From JAGWRA01 sp963711505 (GTDB taxonomy: Bacteria > Acidobacteriota > Vicinamibacteria > Vicinamibacterales > CAVVIG01), in the NCBI GenBank assembly GCA_963711505.1, contig CAVQEJ010000005.1, forward strand, positions 124,001 to 188,000: a DNA stretch of 64,000 nucleotides. Reading direction: 5' to 3'. Shown one piece after another: positions 1 through 7,914 of the stretch (the stretch's first letter is position 1; each line of letters begins with the position of its first letter). The notes under the pieces were generated by a model. That model ran no database searches, was not told the origin of the DNA, and worked only from the letters and a program-made list of their open reading frames with translations. The translations under genes were made by a program, and so were the position numbers.

Positions 1-388
1 GCGCCGCGCTCCAGAACGCCGCCCAGTCCACGCCGTCAGCGCCCCCTTCGACGAGCGGCGCGTGGTACCCGAACAGATCGTCGCCCGCCGGCCCCAGCGT
101 CCGGCGCCTCATCGCCCGGCCCCGAGCGTCGGCAATCACCCAGGGCAAGATCGCGCGGCGGCCGTCCGGGCCGTGCGCCAGACCAATCATCGGCGCCGCG
201 CCGGCCGGATCCCCGCAGGTGTCCGCCCAGGCCCTCACCAGGCCGGCCCGATGATAGACGTGCGCATCCGGATCGGCGTCGCGTACGGCCTCCCAGAGGG
301 ACATGAACGCGGGCGTCCACACGTCGGCCCACGTCCGCCGCCACTGGAACGTCCATCCGCCGCACTGCGACGTGGCCTCGCCCGTCAT
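1..388 (-). CDS. CelD/BcsL-like GNAT-fold acetyltransferase, partial (C-terminus off window)
   Basis: The visible 129 residues read as the N-terminal part of a GNAT-fold acetyltransferase of the CelD/BcsL (acetyltransf_6) kind. The pattern is a short N-terminal stretch, then 'AHVYHRAGLVRAWAD', then a segment on the target followed by 'RAILPWVIAD' and 'LGPAGDDLFGYHAPLVE', which matches the usual 'substrate-site, return to P-x-V, G-D-x-x-x-Y' order of that family. I chose the ATG at 388 because no ATG or GTG lies upstream in frame before the preceding methyltransferase stop at 480. Such proteins are typically encoded in exopolysaccharide clusters, where they acylate sugars, and this gene follows a methyltransferase, asnB and an export gene on the same strand. 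The C-terminal catalytic half is missing, so the family call is moderate. Confidence 0.55.
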   Translation of the reverse strand, partial: MTGEATSQCGGWTFQWRRTWADVWTPAFMSLWEAVRDADPDAHVYHRAGLVRAWADTCGDPAGAAPMIGLAHGPDGRRAILPWVIADARGRAMRRRTLGPAGDDLFGYHAPLVEGGADGVDWAAFWSAA

Positions 389-479
389 CGTGGCGCTCAG
401 CCGCCGATCCCCGGCGGCGCCGCATCCGTTCCGGCGACCAGCCGCACCGACGGAGACCCCATCACCTGCGAGCGCGCTG

Positions 480-1617
480 TCAGGAGCGGACCGCCACGCA
501 TGTGATCAGGTCACCGAGATCGCGCTCGCCCAGCAGCGCGCGGAAGCGGGCGTCGTTGGTCCACCAGTCGCGCAACGTCGCATGGACCGGATCGATGTTG
601 GCGTCCCAGATCAGCTCGGTGGACAAGGAGGCGATCCGCCACCCAAGGGCCGGGAGCTGACGACGCAGGCTGGACACGTCCACCTGGTTCACACCGAAGT
701 GGGTCGGATCGAAGTATCCCTCCCAGTCGGATCCGAACAGCTGATGCGTGAGGCTGGCCGCGTTCGACGTCACGAGGAACAGCACCGTGTCCGGCCGGCA
801 GACCGGCGCGAGTCTCTCGAGCACCACGAACGGCTCCCGGAAATGCTCGAACACCGAGTGCAGAATCAGCATCCCGAAAGGGGCGTGCTGCAGAAGGCCT
901 TCAGGCAACGCCGATCGTTCCACGTCACAGATCCACACGCGGTTGGGCCCCAGCAAGGCCGTGGCGCGTTCGACGGCCCAGGGCGAGACGTCGGCACCGA
1001 AGCTCTCGATCCCCCGGCTCTGAAAGGCCGCGAGAAGACTTCCCGTGGCGCATCCAATCTCGAGGACGGGTCCCTCGGCCCGGTGCCCGGCCAGCATCGC
1101 GACGACGGCCTCGTTGTCGCCGCCACTCTGGGCCTCGTAGTCGACGTAGTTGCCACCCTCGAAATATTCGCGGTCCCCCACCCGGTCGAGCAATCGGTAG
1201 TGGCCGGTCGTCCGTGCGCGCATGCGGCCGGTGGCCGAACGATAGCGGAGTCGCCAGCAGAATCGACAATCCGAAATCGGGGCGTCCGACCGGCCCCAGA
1301 GCGTCGAACCGAGCCGGACTTCGCCCGTCGAGAGACTGACACTCAGGTCGCAGGGGCCGGCGTAACCAATCCGCGAGCCGTTCCAGAGGACGCGTGTCGG
1401 CCAGTGCCCCTCGTAGGCGACCAACTGCGCCTCCAGAGAATCCCGCGTCCGATTCGGACAATCGGACAACGAGGGTGTCTCCCGTCACGCGATAGGGCGC
1501 GTGAAGCGCGAGGATCGCGTCCTGCCTGGCGGCGGCAGGCAACAGGATCGCCTGGCGGCCCGTCACCCGGCTGATCGCCGTCAGTGCGGCGTTCGCCAGA
1601 GAACGTCTGACGCTCAT
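480..1617 (-). CDS. class I SAM-dependent methyltransferase, frameshifted
   Basis: This is a SAM methyltransferase of the Methyltransf_23 type, about 378 residues once repaired. Motif I is clear ('VLEIGCATGSL'), followed by 'FGADVSPWAVERA' (acidic ribose contact) and 'ILHSVFEHF' (motif IV region). A cysteine pair 'CRFC' sits before the methyltransferase core. The frame starting at ATG 1617 runs to about 1440 and then goes out of frame; the second frame, open from 1469, carries the rest to the TGA at 480. The two frames overlap around 1440-1445 (GCGGGATTCTCTGG), and removing one G rejoins them. The gene starts 70 bp after asnB, so it probably belongs to the polysaccharide operon and methylates a sugar or polyprenyl-linked intermediate; the substrate is unknown. 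The frameshift is probably a sequence error. Confidence 0.7.
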
Positions 1618-1687
1618 GCCGGCCGCCTCGCGCGGGTCCGGCCCGCTCGGCCCGCGGGCGCGAGGCGTGCATCAGAGTCCGGAGTCG

Positions 1688-3580
1688 TCACCGCGAAACC
1701 TCCAGGAAGTGTCCGAGAACCGCAAGGCTCCAGGCCCGCGACCAGTGCGACGTGCCGCGCCGCCAGGCCTGCCAGGCCGCGTCGGGCACCTTCTTGTCGA
1801 TCCAGCCCTCGCGCGCGAGCGCGGCCATCCCGTCGCGCACCAGCGGCGCGATCGCGCCGGTCATCCACTCGGCGAACGGCAGCGTGAAGCCCTGTTTCGG
1901 ACGATCGGCGATGCCCGGCGGCAGCGGCTGCGCGAGCGTCTCGTGCAGCAGCCGCTTGCCGCGCAGCAGGTCGGGGCGCGCGCCGAGCGCGGGCCAGATG
2001 GCCGACAGCAGCGGGTCGTCGACCAACGGCACCCGGACCTCCAGCCCGTGGGCCATCGACATCACGTCGAGATCGCGCAGGAGCTGGCTCGCGAGGTACA
2101 CGGTCGTCTCCAGGCGGGCGACCGACGCCACCGGACGCTCGTCGGCCGGCGGCGCGAAGAGGGTCCGTTCGGTCGCCGCGAGCTGCGCCGATGCCTCGCG
2201 CCAGACCGACGGCTCCCGCAGCGCAGGACCGAGCAGCGCCGGATACTCCCCGGGCATGAACAACCCGCGCTGCACCCGGTAGAGATCCTCCATCCGCCCG
2301 TCGGCGGCACAGAACTGCCGCCAGCGCGGACGAAGCCCAGCCGGCAGCAGCGCCGCGAGCGCCGGCGCCACCGGGCCGACGAGCGGCCACAGCCGCTGCT
2401 TCGCCTGCAGGGCGCGCGGCAGCCGCCGGAAGGACGGGTATCCGCCGAACAGTTCGTCGCCGCCCGTGCCCGACAGCACCGCCTTGATGCCCGTCGCGGC
2501 CACCGCGCGCGACACGTAGAACGAGTTGACCGCGTCGGCCGTCGGCTGATCGAGGCGGGCGAGGATCGTCGGAAAGTCGCCGAGGAGCGCGCGCGCATCG
2601 ACGTGTACCTCGTGATGCGTCGTCTCGAACCGTCGTGCGACCGCGCGCGCCTGCTCGTGCTCGGAGAGGGGCGAGCCCTCGAAGGTGACCGTGTAGGTCC
2701 GCAGATCGCCGGCCCCCGCCGAGCGGGCGGCCGACACGATCGCGGCCGAATCGATCCCGCCCGAGAGGAACACGCCGACCGGCACGTCGGCCACCAGGTG
2801 TGCCTGTACCGACTGCTCGACGGCGGCACGCACGCCCGCGCGGAGCGCCCGCTCGTCGACCGCCGGTGCGTCCGGCTCAGAGGCGTAATGCGTCCGGACG
2901 TCCGCGAAGAGTCCCGAGGTGACGCGGGCCTCCGCGTCCCAGCGGATCCAGCGGCCGGGCTGCAGGCTCTCGACGCCGGCGAGCCACGTCAACGGCGCCG
3001 GCACGCTGCCCCACGCCAGGTAGGCCAGCAGACCGGCCGGCGAGGCCCGTCGCTCGACCAGCCCGTTCTCCCACAGCGCCCGCAGCTCCGAGGCGAAGAC
3101 GACCCGCCGGTCGGACACCGCCACGTACAGCGGCTTGATGCCGAAGCGGTCGCGGGCGAGCAGCAGACTGCGCGCCTCCTGATCCCACAGCGCCACCGCG
3201 AACATGCCGCGCAGCGCCGACAGTCCCTCGGATCCGTGCCGGAGCAGCCAGCGCAGCAGCACTTCCGTGTCGCTGCGCCCGGTGAAGCGCTCGCCCTCGC
3301 GTTCGAGCCGCTCTCCCAGCTCGCGGTAGTTGAAGACCTCTCCGTTCCAGACGATCCAGTGGCGACCGTCCGGGCTCGCCATCGGCTGGTGCCCGCCCGG
3401 CGTCGGATCGATGATCGCGAGCCGCCGGTGCACCAGCAGGGCTTCGCCTCGCGGCGAGACGTACGCCCCCTCGTCGTCGGGACCGCGGTGCGCCAGCGAC
3501 GCACCGAGCGCGGCGCTCAGCCGCGGCGCCGACGCGCGCCGGTCGCCATCCCATTCCACGAGGCCAGCCAAGCCGCACAT
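1688..3580 (-). CDS. asnB: asparagine synthetase B-type amidotransferase (glutamine-hydrolysing)
   Basis: The 630-residue protein has the full AsnB layout. An N-terminal class II glutamine amidotransferase domain begins 'MCGLAG', so Cys2 is the nucleophile once Met is removed; it continues with 'AHRGPDDEG', 'VHRRLAIID' and 'WNGEVFNYREL'. A C-terminal synthetase domain follows with the PP-loop 'SGGIDSA' near residue 270. It transfers ammonia from glutamine to an adenylylated carboxylate. The classic product is asparagine, but members in exopolysaccharide clusters often amidate sugar acids or act on unknown substrates. Its position between a Wza-type exporter gene and sugar-modifying genes favours a polysaccharide role, although the sequence alone cannot decide. 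It is intact, with a conventional ATG. Confidence 0.88.
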   Translation of the reverse strand: MCGLAGLVEWDGDRRASAPRLSAALGASLAHRGPDDEGAYVSPRGEALLVHRRLAIIDPTPGGHQPMASPDGRHWIVWNGEVFNYRELGERLEREGERFTGRSDTEVLLRWLLRHGSEGLSALRGMFAVALWDQEARSLLLARDRFGIKPLYVAVSDRRVVFASELRALWENGLVERRASPAGLLAYLAWGSVPAPLTWLAGVESLQPGRWIRWDAEARVTSGLFADVRTHYASEPDAPAVDERALRAGVRAAVEQSVQAHLVADVPVGVFLSGGIDSAAIVSAARSAGAGDLRTYTVTFEGSPLSEHEQARAVARRFETTHHEVHVDARALLGDFPTILARLDQPTADAVNSFYVSRAVAATGIKAVLSGTGGDELFGGYPSFRRLPRALQAKQRLWPLVGPVAPALAALLPAGLRPRWRQFCAADGRMEDLYRVQRGLFMPGEYPALLGPALREPSVWREASAQLAATERTLFAPPADERPVASVARLETTVYLASQLLRDLDVMSMAHGLEVRVPLVDDPLLSAIWPALGARPDLLRGKRLLHETLAQPLPPGIADRPKQGFTLPFAEWMTGAIAPLVRDGMAALAREGWIDKKVPDAAWQAWRRGTSHWSRAWSLAVLGHFLEVSR

Positions 3581-3681
3581 AGAGAAAGATTGGTTCCAGG
3601 TCTTCGGGCTTCGGGCTTCAGGCTCCGGTGTTCACGGAGCCACGCACCCGGCAACCACGCCGTCCCTGCCCCACACCAGCC

Positions 3682-3779
3682 GCCCGGCGGCCCGCACCGC
3701 GGGCCCGCGAGGGAGCGGCGCGGGGTATCGGGGCCCCCGCAAGCGACCGAGCCGGGGTCCGGGGCAGAGCCCCGGCTGA
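3682..3779. repeat. dispersed intergenic repeat, family B, copy 1
   Basis: This copy fills most of the 201-bp gap between the export gene and asnB. Two conserved blocks, 3682-3710 (29 bp) and 3749-3779 (31 bp), recur at 31801-31829 and 31869-31899 with one and two mismatches respectively and nearly the same spacing (38 and 39 bp). Block 2 contains an 8-bp inverted repeat, AGCCGGGG (3750-3757) and CCCCGGCT (3770-3777), so it can form a hairpin. The repeat ends two bases before the export-gene stop codon, so it could serve as a transcript end. Confidence 0.75.
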
Positions 3780-3781
3780 AA

Positions 3782-4684
3782 TCAGAAGAATCGCTGCGGG
3801 ACGACGATCGTGTCGCCGGCGTGCACGAGATCCGTCTGATCGACGCCGATCTCCTTCTTCTCGCCGTTGACGAACCGCACGATCTTGATGCGCCGATTCG
3901 ATCCGCGGTCGGTCAGTCCGCCCGCCAGCGAGATCGCCTGCAGCACCGTCATGCCCGGCTGCAGCACGTAGGCCCCCGGGTTCTTGACCTGCCCCGTGAT
4001 GTAGAAGGTCTCCGCCTTCGGCACGAAGATCGTGTCGCCGTCGTGCAGGGCGACGTTCGCCGCCAGCTTGCCCGCCTGCAGGTCGGCGATGTTCACGTGC
4101 GTCACCTGCGCCGTCTCGTCGGAGCCCGGCACGACGGGACCGGTCGGCGGCGTGGTCTGGGTCGAGTGGACGATCAGCACCTCGCTGCCCGCCGTCCCGC
4201 TCAGCGAGCCGGCCGCGGCCAGCGCCTCGATCAGCGTCATGTTGCCCGTCAGCGGATAGCGCCCCGGCGATCGCACCTCCCCGATGATGAAGATGCTCTG
4301 GCTGCGGTACTGCTCGACCTCGACGCGCACCTGGGGCTGCTTCAGATACCCGTTCGACAGCAGCCCGCGCAGCCGGTCCTCCAGCACGCGCGCCGTCAGG
4401 CCGGCGGCCGTCACGCGGCCGAGCAGCGGATAGGTGATCGTGCCGTCCCCGTCGACCCGGAACAGGCCCGACAGGTCGGGCTCATCGAACACGGTGATGT
4501 TGATGACGTCGTGGGCGCCGATGATGTAGTCGTCGGCCGCCGGCACCGGCGGCAGGGTCGGCGCCTGCGCGGCGGCGGCCGGCGAGGCCGGCGTCCCCGA
4601 TGCCGGCGGCGCCGGCGGCTGCGCCGACGGCGCCACGACGAGCATGAGTGTCAGGAGAGTCTGCAGAATGACCATGAGTTCCAC
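3782..4684 (-). CDS. polysaccharide export protein (Poly_export/SLBB)
   Basis: This 300-residue protein belongs to the Wza/KpsD export family. An N-terminal hydrophobic signal (residues 2-20) is followed by an Ala/Pro linker. A Poly_export domain starts at 'DYIIGAHDVINITVFDEPDL', and two SLBB-type segments follow ('IFIIGEVRSPGRYPL' and 'FYITGQVKNPGAYVL'). It lacks the lipobox cysteine of E. coli Wza, so it should be a cleaved periplasmic or outer-membrane protein rather than a lipoprotein. It would form or support the outer-membrane portal for a surface polysaccharide. The start lies 9 bp after the stop of the NtrC-like regulator, so the two are almost certainly co-transcribed. Confidence 0.88.
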   Translation of the reverse strand: MELMVILQTLLTLMLVVAPSAQPPAPPASGTPASPAAAAQAPTLPPVPAADDYIIGAHDVINITVFDEPDLSGLFRVDGDGTITYPLLGRVTAAGLTARVLEDRLRGLLSNGYLKQPQVRVEVEQYRSQSIFIIGEVRSPGRYPLTGNMTLIEALAAAGSLSGTAGSEVLIVHSTQTTPPTGPVVPGSDETAQVTHVNIADLQAGKLAANVALHDGDTIFVPKAETFYITGQVKNPGAYVLQPGMTVLQAISLAGGLTDRGSNRRIKIVRFVNGEKKEIGVDQTDLVHAGDTIVVPQRFF

Positions 4685-4693
4685 ATCCGACTG

Positions 4694-5710
4694 TCAGTCG
4701 GTCGTCTTCATCAGCACGATGCCGAGCTGCCGCGCCTTGCGATAGAGGTTGGGACGTTGAATGCCGAGGGTCCGTGCGGCGTCGCCGACACGCCAGTGAT
4801 GGTGCTGCAGCACCGACGCGATGTACTCCCGCTCGAAGCGCAGACGCGCCTCGCGCAGGCTGCCGGGCGCCGCGGGATGCGCCGGCGTCGCCTCCAGGCG
4901 GAGGTGCGCCAGCAGGTCTTCCAGCCGGATCGTCGGATCGTCGATCGACGTCACGAGCCGGGCGATGAGGCCGCGCAGCTCGCGCAGGTTGCCGGGCCAT
5001 GGCAGCGCGCCGAGCAGCGCCAGTGCCGTCTGCGTGAACGTCTTCGCCGGCACGCCCGCCACGTGGCAGATCTCCTCGGCCAGCCGCGCCGCAATGGCCG
5101 GCAGATCTTCGCGACGCCGCCGCAGCGGCGGCACCTCGATCCGCGCGGTACTCAGCCGCCGGTACAGATCGGGCCGGAAGCGGCCCCGCTCGGCCTCGGC
5201 CCCCGGCGCCGGCGCGCAGGCCGCGATCAGCCGCGTGCGGAACGGCGCCTCGTCGGCCGCCGTCCGCAGCTCGCCGTCGCGCGCGATCCGCGCCAGCCGA
5301 TCCTGCAGCAGGCCCGGCAGCTCGTCCGCCTCGCGCAGCAGCAGCGTGCCGCCCCCCGCGAGCGCCAGATGACCGTCGCGGCCAACGACCTCGATTCCCG
5401 GCGGCGCCTCCGGCACGGGGCTGCCGAACAGGACGCGCGTCACGTCCAGTGGATCGCGTCCGCCGCAGTCGGCCGTGACGAACGGCCCCGCCGCGAGCCG
5501 GCTGCGCCGGTGAACGTGCCGGGCGACCGATTCGACGTCGCTGCCCGGCTCGGCCACCAGCAGCACGCTGCCCTGCCCGGCCGCCACCTGATCCAGCGCA
5601 CGCAGCAGCGTGCAGACTGCCGGCGACTCCCCGACCAGCTCAGCCGGCTGGGCATCGGCGGTCGCGCGGGCCCTCATCGCGGACGTCGAAAATACGAGTG
5701 CGTCACTCAT
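4694..5710 (-). CDS. NtrC-like regulator with degenerate AAA+ domain and Fis-type HTH
   Basis: This 338-residue protein has the shape of a sigma-54 activator (AAA+ domain, then Fis-like helix-turn-helix) but has lost the catalytic signatures. The Walker A position reads 'LVAEPGSDVE' (residues 51-60) instead of GESGTGKE, so the lysine is missing. The Walker B position reads 'GTLLLREADE' (121-130) instead of GTLFLDE. No GAFTGA loop is present where sigma-54 is contacted. The C-terminal helix-turn-helix ('VGDAARTLGIQRPNLYRKAR') is well conserved. ATG 5710 starts the recognisable protein; a longer frame to 5782 is open but unlikely. It sits at the head of the polysaccharide operon and probably binds DNA as an ordinary repressor or activator without ATP hydrolysis. 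Confidence 0.8.
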   Translation of the reverse strand: MSDALVFSTSAMRARATADAQPAELVGESPAVCTLLRALDQVAAGQGSVLLVAEPGSDVESVARHVHRRSRLAAGPFVTADCGGRDPLDVTRVLFGSPVPEAPPGIEVVGRDGHLALAGGGTLLLREADELPGLLQDRLARIARDGELRTAADEAPFRTRLIAACAPAPGAEAERGRFRPDLYRRLSTARIEVPPLRRRREDLPAIAARLAEEICHVAGVPAKTFTQTALALLGALPWPGNLRELRGLIARLVTSIDDPTIRLEDLLAHLRLEATPAHPAAPGSLREARLRFEREYIASVLQHHHWRVGDAARTLGIQRPNLYRKARQLGIVLMKTTD

Positions 5711-5884
5711 GGTCGTTTGAACAGCGCCCGGCAGCGACCGACAGGATCGACCGGGTCTGGAAGGGCGCGGCCGGAGGGTCACGCCTGAGGCAGGTACAGC
5801 TTCGCCCCGTCAGTTACAGTGTCTGCTCGGATGTTGCCCGCTGGGCCGCACCAGGGAGCTTCCCTGTTCGGCTCATTAAGCGAC

Positions 5885-5928
5885 TCAGTATGACTCAATA
5901 GGCACTAATGTGTCAATTGAGATACTGA
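5885..5928. promoter_or_regulatory. dyad TCAGTAT...ATACTGA straddling the promoter
   Basis: The arms TCAGTAT (5885-5891) and ATACTGA (5922-5928) are perfect inverted copies. One overlaps the -10 hexamer and the other lies just upstream of the -35. A further CTCAAT/ATTGAG pair lies inside. This placement is typical of a repressor operator; the adjacent regulator is an obvious candidate ligand. Confidence 0.5.
5887..5916 (-). promoter_or_regulatory. sigma-70-type promoter of the regulator-export operon
   Basis: On the minus strand an exact TTGACA (5916-5911) is followed 18 bp later by CATACT (5892-5887), a four-of-six match to TATAAT. Transcription would start near 5880 and leave a leader of about 170 nt before the regulator ATG at 5710. 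Confidence 0.55.
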
Positions 5929-5941
5929 CAGGCTGAACAAA

Positions 5942-5957
5942 CGATACACGTGTATCG
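5942..5957. promoter_or_regulatory. 16-bp perfect palindrome CGATACACGTGTATCG
   Basis: This self-complementary 16-mer lies about 26 bp upstream of the -35 of the minus-strand promoter. Its length and position fit an activator or repressor site for a homodimer. No protein is assigned. Confidence 0.5.
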
Positions 5958-6099
5958 CTCGTACACCATGCTTATCGGCCAGAACGGGCAGAAGTTGGAC
6001 GGCCCCCGGGGGGATGCGGGGCCGGACGACATTAAATAGAGGATGACCGAGGACAGGCGGGCCGATGGACGGGGGCGGAGGAGCTGTCCGCCCGGGCCG

Positions 6100-6573
6100 T
6101 CAGGAAAGCGGGCCGGCCGGGCGGTCCGGAGGCTGGGGTGAGACCGCGGCCCGGGCGACTTCGTGGCGCCGCTCCAGCCGGCTGTTGACGAAGAAGGCCA
6201 GGCCCAGGACGGCGAGGAAGCCTCCCACGCCCATGCCGGTCTCGGGGGAGCCGCCGGCGAACCCGATCAGGATCATCAGCCCGAGGCCGACGCCGATGAG
6301 GGTGACGCCGCTGCTGCGGTACCGGCGGGACGACCGGCCGAACGGCATATCGGAGAAGTTCGTGGCCGCCATCGTCCGTTCGAACCGGGCCGGATCGACC
6401 TCCGGCGGCGGCACGAGGCCCTTCTCGATCATGGCGATCCGCTGGCGGATTTCGAGCTCGCGGACGCGCATCTGGCTGTAGATCTTCAGGGCGCCGACGA
6501 GAAACGCGCCGGCGATGGCCACGATCGGAATCATGACGGCGAGTACGCCGGACAATTGATCTCCCCAGAACAT
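6100..6573 (-). CDS. small two-span membrane protein, DUF6249-like
   Basis: The 157-residue protein has an N-terminal membrane span (about residues 8-28, 'GVLAVMIPIVAIAGAFLVG'), then a charged helical segment 'ELEIRQRIAMIEKGLVPPPE', then two further hydrophobic stretches near the C-terminus. This layout, and the 'MIEKGLxPP' motif in particular, is that of DUF6249-type proteins, whose function is unknown. The ATG at 6573 follows a GGAGG-like site (AACGGAGGAACCG). It is transcribed divergently from the ECF sigma gene and shares an identical promoter, so it is probably a regulon member of that sigma factor. Confidence 0.7.
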   Translation of the reverse strand: MFWGDQLSGVLAVMIPIVAIAGAFLVGALKIYSQMRVRELEIRQRIAMIEKGLVPPPEVDPARFERTMAATNFSDMPFGRSSRRYRSSGVTLIGVGLGLMILIGFAGGSPETGMGVGGFLAVLGLAFFVNSRLERRHEVARAAVSPQPPDRPAGPLS

Positions 6574-6594
6574 CGGTTCCTCCGTTCTGTAGGC

Positions 6595-6625
6595 ATTAGA
6601 CTGGACCGGTCCCGGAATTGTTTCA
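6595..6625 (-). promoter_or_regulatory. ECF-type promoter of the DUF6249-like gene
   Basis: On the minus strand TGAAAC (6625-6620) and TCTAAT (6600-6595) are separated by 19 bp. Hexamers and spacing are identical to the divergent promoter of the sigma gene. The leader to ATG 6573 is about 15 nt. Confidence 0.65.
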
Positions 6626-6635
6626 CGCAGGTTGC

Positions 6636-6666
6636 TGAAACAATCCGGCCATTCCGGTGCTCTAAT
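6636..6666 (+). promoter_or_regulatory. ECF-type promoter of the sigma-factor gene
   Basis: TGAAAC (6636-6641), 19 bp, then TCTAAT (6661-6666). The -35 hexamers of the two divergent promoters lie inside a perfect 9-bp inverted repeat, ATTGTTTCA (6617-6625) and TGAAACAAT (6636-6644). The expected start is about 6673, only some nine bases before the ATG. The arrangement implies that the sigma factor drives its own gene. Confidence 0.65.
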
Positions 6667-6681
6667 AGGACACAGTAGCGG

Positions 6682-7238
6682 ATGGACACCTTCAGCGAGG
6701 ACGAGGTTGTCAGGCGCTGCCGGGCCGGTGACGAGGAGGCGTTCGGAGAGCTGGTCGATCACTACAAGGACCTGGTCTTTGCGTTCCTCGCCCAGACGGG
6801 TCTGGCCCGCGACCGCGCCGAGGATCTGGCGCAGGAAGTGTTCCTCCGGGTGCACCGCGGGTTGCCGTATTTCCGGGGCGAGGCGCGGCTGTCGACCTGG
6901 ATTTACCGGATCGTGGCGAACGTCTTCGCGCAGGAGGTCTCGAAGCCGCGTCTGCAGGCCCAGTCGCTCGACTCGAGTGGAGGCGCCGCTCGATTCGCGG
7001 CCCGAGCTGGGACGGCCGGACCGCCGCTTCAGCGATCTGGAGTTGCGGGAGCGGCTCGAGAAGGCGATCCGGCAGCTGCCGGCGCAGTACCGGCTGCTGG
7101 TCGCCGGCCACTATCTGAAGGGCGTGTCGTACCGAGGATCTGTCCGACATGTTCAATCTGCCACTGGGGACGGTGAAGACCCAGCTCTATCGCGCGAAGC
7201 GGCAGCTCCGGCACCTGCTCGAGACCTCGCTCCGCTGA
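6682..7238 (+). CDS. ECF (sigma-70 group IV) RNA polymerase sigma factor, two frameshifts
   Basis: After repair the protein is about 184 residues. The first frame has the region 2 signature: 'AFGELVDHYKDLVFAFLAQ', then 'AEDLAQEVFLRVHRGL', then 'ARLSTWIYRIVANVF'. Near 6975 the frame changes (TCGAGTGGAGG has an extra base) to give 'PLDSRPELG...LRERLEKAIRQLP'. Near 7132 it changes again (TACCGAGG has an extra base) to give 'EDLSDMFNLPLGTVKTQL' and 'YRAKRQLRHLLETSLR', the region 4 helix-turn-helix, with stop TGA at 7236-7238. Both changes are single-base insertions, so a sequence error is more likely than inactivation. The zinc anti-sigma gene follows after a repeat-filled gap. Confidence 0.85.
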
Positions 7239-7282
7239 CGGCGAAGAGAAGGGTGCTGGTCCAAGCGGCCACACGGCCTGCG

Positions 7283-7409
7283 GCAGGATCCGGAGCGTAA
7301 GCGACGGCAACGCATGGGGGTGGGGCCCGCGGTCTGCCACTGACAGCAGCACCGGCGTCACCCGCAGGATCCGGAGCGTAAGCGACGGCAACGCATGGGG
7401 GTGGGGCCC
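7283..7409 (+). repeat. two identical 46-bp direct repeats between sigma and anti-sigma genes (family A)
   Basis: Copies at 7283-7328 and 7364-7409 are identical over 46 bp, with a period of 81 bp. Each ends in the core GGGGGTGGGGCCC. The second copy finishes two bases before the annotated anti-sigma ATG, so the repeat has replaced whatever spacing or ribosome-binding site the ancestral operon had. The same core occurs on the opposite strand inside the helicase gene at 28 kb. Confidence 0.85.
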
Positions 7410-7410
7410 C

Positions 7411-7914
7411 ATGCGGACTAGATTAATGTTCTGCGACGAAGTCCTGGAACAGCTCGAAGCGATCGCCGCCGGCGACCTGGTGCCCGACGGCCGGATCGCG
7501 GCGCACCTGGCGTCGTGCCGGGAGTGTGCCGCGGCGCTGGCCGATGCGCAGCAGGTCGAGGCGCTGCTCGCCGCGCGCGTGGCGCCGGCGGCCCCGGCCG
7601 CACTGGCCGGCCGGGTGCTGGCGCGGCTGCGGCGCCAGCGCTGGCGGGCCGAGCAGTACCTCGATCTCGGCTTCAATGTGACGATCGGCATCGTGCTCGC
7701 CGTGATTGCCGGCAGCGTCTGGCTGCTGCTGCACCGGACGGGCCTGGGCGTGGTCGGCGACGGGGTCGTGTCGCTGTTCGGCGCCGGCGTCACGACGATC
7801 GCGGCACGGGTCGGACCATCGCTGCCCCTCTATGCGGGTGCCGGAGCGCTGCTGGCCGGGGCCCTCGGCGTCTGGTGGTGGGCCGAGCACGCGTCGGCGT
7901 CGAACTGGCGATGA
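7411..7914 (+). CDS. anti-sigma factor with zinc-binding (ZAS/zf-HC2) domain
   Basis: The 167-residue protein begins with a ZAS zinc site. A cysteine near residue 8 is followed by 'HLASCRECAAAL', giving the His-x3-Cys-x2-Cys pattern. Two hydrophobic spans follow (about residues 90-110 and 130-155), so it is a membrane-anchored anti-sigma factor. It would hold the preceding ECF sigma factor inactive until an unknown signal arrives. ATG 7411 directly follows the repeat; an internal ATG at 7426 gives 'MFCDEVLEQL' and is an equally good start. The 3' end overlaps the adenine methylase start by ATGA (7911-7914), which points to translational coupling. Confidence 0.85.
   Translation: MRTRLMFCDEVLEQLEAIAAGDLVPDGRIAAHLASCRECAAALADAQQVEALLAARVAPAAPAALAGRVLARLRRQRWRAEQYLDLGFNVTIGIVLAVIAGSVWLLLHRTGLGVVGDGVVSLFGAGVTTIAARVGPSLPLYAGAGALLAGALGVWWWAEHASASNWR

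Larger units (their letters stand above)
5711..6099. other. 389-bp intergenic region with promoter, dyad and palindrome
   Basis: No gene is seen here. The stretch is markedly less GC-rich between 5880 and 5960 than its surroundings and holds the promoter of the minus-strand polysaccharide operon plus two symmetric elements, listed separately. The part from 5960 to 6099 shows no recognisable signal. Confidence 0.6.

Noticed and set aside
1616..5788. A 1390-codon plus-strand open frame opposite asnB and neighbours (also 36208-40566, 47849-50803, 50776-54930)
   Set aside because: Composition is dominated by Arg, Gly, Ala, Pro and His with no family motifs, and the opposite strand carries clear conserved genes. 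Such frames arise from high GC at third codon positions.
6682..7238. Programmed frameshifting as explanation for the two sigma-factor frame changes
   Set aside because: Neither site has a slippery heptamer, stop-codon context or downstream pseudoknot, and the same kind of one-base insertion affects many unrelated genes in the window.
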